Assembly: GCF_900236475.1 (NCBI RefSeq)
Contig: NZ_LT963352.1
Coordinates: forward strand, 6,762,001-6,826,000
Direction of reading: 5' to 3'
DNA: 64,000 nt
Origin: Streptomyces chartreusis NRRL 3882
Lineage (GTDB): Bacteria > Actinomycetota > Actinomycetes > Streptomycetales > Streptomycetaceae
In this document: positions 61,818-64,000 of the stretch, piece after piece
Numbering within the stretch: the stretch's first letter is position 1
How the letters are laid out: every line of letters begins with the position of its first letter
The notes under the pieces: generated by a model
The model's input: only the letters and a program-made list of their open reading frames with translations
Told to the model about the DNA's origin: nothing
Databases searched by the model: none
Program-made: the position numbers and the translations under genes

Positions 61818-62396
61818 GTGACCGTCAACATGACCAAGGGTCAGGCCATCAGTCTGCAGAAGAACGACGGTGGCAGCCTGACTGCGGTGCGCATGGGTCT
61901 CGGCTGGCAGGCGGCTCCCCGGCGCGGCCTGTTCGGCTCGCGTACGCGAGAGATCGACCTCGACGCCTCGGCCGTCCTGTTCGCCGACAAGCAGCCGGTC
62001 GACGTCGTCTTCTTCCGCCATCTGGTGAGCGACGACGGCTCGGTGCGCCACACCGGTGACAACCTCGTGGGCGGTGTCGGCCAGGGCGGCGACGACGAGG
62101 CGATCCTCGTCGACCTCTCGCGCGTCCCGGTCCACATCGACCAGATCGTCTTCACCGTGAACTCCTTCACGGGGCAGACGTTCCAGGAGGTGCAGAACGC
62201 GTTCTGCCGCCTGGTCGACGAGACCAACGGCCAGGAGCTCGCCCGCTACACCCTGGCCGGCGGCGGCCAGTACACGGCCCAGATCATGGCCAAGGTGCAC
62301 CGCTCGGGCCCGGGCTGGACGATGACGGCCCTCGGCAACCCGGCCAACGGCCGCACCTTCCAGGACCTGATGCCGGCGATCCTGCCCGTCCTCTGA
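61818..62396 (+). CDS. TerD family protein
   Basis: 192 residues from GTG at 61818, with GAGGGGA about ten bases upstream. TerD/CABP fold: KGQAISLQKNDGGSLTAVRMGLGW at the N-terminus, EIDLDASAVLF, VVFFRHLVSDDGSVRHTGDNLVGG, GGDDEAILVDLSRVP and FTVNSFTGQTFQEVQNAFCRLVD. Conserved Asp in DLDASAVLF and GDN/DDE likely bind Ca2+, as in structural work on TerD. Streptomyces encodes many such proteins; one function reported is in development and tellurite response. A damage-type promoter precedes it, and another TerD-like gene follows 77 bases later. Confidence 0.92.
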   Translation: MTVNMTKGQAISLQKNDGGSLTAVRMGLGWQAAPRRGLFGSRTREIDLDASAVLFADKQPVDVVFFRHLVSDDGSVRHTGDNLVGGVGQGGDDEAILVDLSRVPVHIDQIVFTVNSFTGQTFQEVQNAFCRLVDETNGQELARYTLAGGGQYTAQIMAKVHRSGPGWTMTALGNPANGRTFQDLMPAILPVL

Positions 62397-62473
62397 GGCC
62401 CGGACCGACCCGCCCGGGGGGCGGGTCGGCGAGCGCCACACGACACCACACAACGACACAGGGGGAGAAGGCG

Positions 62474-64000
62474 ATGACGGCCGAGCTGGTGCGGGGGCAG
62501 AACCACCCGCTCTCCCAGGCCCGTCTCGAGATCCGGGTCTCGGCCGGCACGCCGACCGTGGCCGCGGCCGCGCTCAGCGACGAGAACGGCCGGATCCGAG
62601 GCGTGGAGTGGGTCGCCCACCCGGGCGCACCCACCCAGCCGGGCCTCGAGGTCTCCCGGCAGGCCGCCGCCGACCATCGCCTCGCCGTGGATCTGGACGC
62701 CGTGCCGGAGGACGTCCACCGTGTCGGCGTACTCCTCGCCCTGCCCGCCGCCGGGGCGGGCCCGGCCCGCTTCGGCGCCGTGGCCGCCCCGTTCGTCGCC
62801 GTCACCGGCCTCGACGGCGCCGAGATCGCCAGCTACACCATCACCGGCCTGGAAGCCGAGTCGGCGGTCGTCGCCCTGGAGCTCTACCGCCGGCAGGGCG
62901 CCTGGAAGGTGCGCGCCGTCGGCCAGGGCTACGCGGGCGGCCTCGCCGAACTCCTCACCGACCAGGGGCTGCCCCAGGCCCGCCTGCTCGCCGGCAGTAT
63001 CGACGACGCGGTCGCCCAGGGGCTGGCCCGCTCGGTGCAGGCGCCGCCGCGCACGGCGGACGGCGACCGCTCCCGGCAGACGGCGGCCCCGGCCCTCGGC
63101 CCCGACCAGGGCGGCACCCTGCCGCAGCCGGGCCAGGCACCACCGATGTCGCCGTACGGCGGCCAGACGCCCGGCGGGGCGGGGGAGCCCGCGCCGCAGA
63201 CGCCGTCGTATCCCGGCGCGGCGCCGGACCCCAACGCCGTCACCCAGCCGTCCACGCCCCCCGCGGGCGGCTCGATCGACTACAGCCACCCGCGCCGCCA
63301 GAACGCCGCTCCGCCCCCGCCGCCGCCCACCGCACCCCCGGCCGCACCCGGGCAGCCCGCACAGCCCGTCGCGGGCGACGCGACCGGATGGTCCATGGAC
63401 GAGCGTCTCTACAACCAGGTGTGGGGCATGTTCGAGGACCTGGCCCGCAGCACCGCCGCCTATCGCAGCGCCGTCGACTTCGCCGAGTCCCGCATGGACA
63501 AGGAGCTGGAGCAAGTCCTCTCCGACCCGCGCAGCCGGATCGGCGGACAGGGCGACGCCGCCCGCGAGGCGGCCCGCGCCCGGCACGACCAGCTCGTCGC
63601 CCAGGCCGGCGAGGCCCTCGACCGGGACCTCACCCAGCTCACGGCCGAGGCCGAGGTCGTCGAACCGGCCCTCCCACCGGCGTACGCCCGCTGGGACAGC
63701 CCCGTCTGGCACGCCTACCGGGTACCGATGGAGATCCCCATGGCCCTGCGCCTGGGCGACCTCCATCTCCCCGAAGCCGACCGGATCCGCATCCCGATGC
63801 TGGTCCGGCTGCCGCTGGAGCGCGGCCTGTGGATCGACAGCGGCCGGACCGGATCGTCCGACGGTTCGTTCGCGGACTCGCACGCCCTGGGGCGTCTCGC
63901 CCTGGAGACGGCGGTCGCGCACGCGGCCCGGCTGCTCGCCGTCTACCCGGCGGGGGAGTTCACCGTCCACGTCATCGACCCGGCCGGCTCGGGCGCGCAG
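62474..64000 (+). CDS. TerD-like N-terminal domain protein, cut by right edge
   Basis: Open from ATG 62474 (GGGGGAGAAG upstream) for 509 codons to the window end. The first 180 residues resemble a TerD domain (VRGQNHPLSQARLEIRVSAGTPTVAAAALSDENG, ITGLEAESAVVALELYRRQGAWKVRAVGQGYAGGLAEL). A Pro/Ala/Gln-rich linker of about 110 residues follows (about 195-300), then a helical domain with ERLYNQVWGMFEDLARSTAAYRSAVDFAESRMDKELEQ and LVRLPLERGLWIDSG. No nucleotide-binding motif is reached before the edge. Similar proteins are called export-associated in old annotations; the full architecture must be read past the edge. Confidence 0.8.
   Translation, partial: MTAELVRGQNHPLSQARLEIRVSAGTPTVAAAALSDENGRIRGVEWVAHPGAPTQPGLEVSRQAAADHRLAVDLDAVPEDVHRVGVLLALPAAGAGPARFGAVAAPFVAVTGLDGAEIASYTITGLEAESAVVALELYRRQGAWKVRAVGQGYAGGLAELLTDQGLPQARLLAGSIDDAVAQGLARSVQAPPRTADGDRSRQTAAPALGPDQGGTLPQPGQAPPMSPYGGQTPGGAGEPAPQTPSYPGAAPDPNAVTQPSTPPAGGSIDYSHPRRQNAAPPPPPPTAPPAAPGQPAQPVAGDATGWSMDERLYNQVWGMFEDLARSTAAYRSAVDFAESRMDKELEQVLSDPRSRIGGQGDAAREAARARHDQLVAQAGEALDRDLTQLTAEAEVVEPALPPAYARWDSPVWHAYRVPMEIPMALRLGDLHLPEADRIRIPMLVRLPLERGLWIDSGRTGSSDGSFADSHALGRLALETAVAHAARLLAVYPAGEFTVHVIDPAGSGAQ

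Overview
The window is a piece of a high-GC actinobacterial chromosome, almost certainly Streptomyces. Third codon positions are nearly all G or C, GTG and TTG starts are common, and many families present are streptomycete hallmarks (SPW_0924, DUF6343, DUF397, DUF5753, DUF574-type methyltransferase, TerD paralogues). The order polA, rpsA, PAC2, coaE ... uvrB agrees with what I remember of the S. coelicolor core (about SCO2010 down to SCO1964). I see no rRNA, tRNA, CRISPR array, insertion sequence, prophage or biosynthetic cluster. This looks like conserved core and core-adjacent sequence rather than an island.

Layout. 1-3.8 kb: branched-chain amino-acid ABC transporter (livK, livH, livM; livM runs off the left edge), with a terminator between livK and livH. 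4.5-8.4 kb: secreted trypsin-like protease, thioesterase and a YdeP/FdhF-type molybdoenzyme. 8.5-16.2 kb: polA, a small repeat protein, DUF4184 membrane protein, secreted lytic transglycosylase, SPW_0924 microprotein and DUF3068 protein. 16.2-23.7 kb: hrpB with a methyltransferase, rpsA (clear promoter and terminator), PAC2, coaE and a TPR protein. 23.7-31.9 kb: small membrane proteins, an S4 RNA-binding protein, an ArsR-like regulator with its MFS transporter, uracil-DNA glycosylase, and a GntR regulator facing an NCS1 permease plus a racemase-superfamily enzyme. 32-42 kb: assorted metabolic and membrane genes including FUSC, an endo/exonuclease-phosphatase, an amidohydrolase and an ABC exporter. 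42.5-45.9 kb: a streptomycete regulatory cassette (RsbW-like ATPase, XRE/DUF5753 protein, DUF397 protein) and a methyltransferase. 45.9-59.5 kb: MocR regulator, solitary gltD, CBS protein, CorA, pseudouridine catabolism (PfkB kinase with psuG), ogt, GDPD and an MHYT sensor. 59.5-64 kb: uvrB followed by two TerD-domain genes, the last cut by the right edge.

The most interesting signal is in promoters. Four genes carry the same unusual element, TGTC(A/G)GTG, exactly eight bases, then a -10 hexamer. This is the geometry of the mycobacterial LexA-independent RecA-NDp promoter read by PafBC. Three of the genes are DNA-repair genes (polA, ogt, uvrB) and start 6-7 bases after the -10, so they are probably leaderless. 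The fourth is the TerD-family gene after uvrB, which would link TerD proteins to the DNA-damage response. Other points of note: two tandem CAAAA-N4-TTTTG dyads before the ArsR-like/MFS operon, palindromes in front of the RsbW/XRE cassette, a hydantoin-racemase-like enzyme with glycine in place of its first catalytic cysteine, a uridine-kinase-like protein with no intact P-loop, and several short phased repeats between genes.
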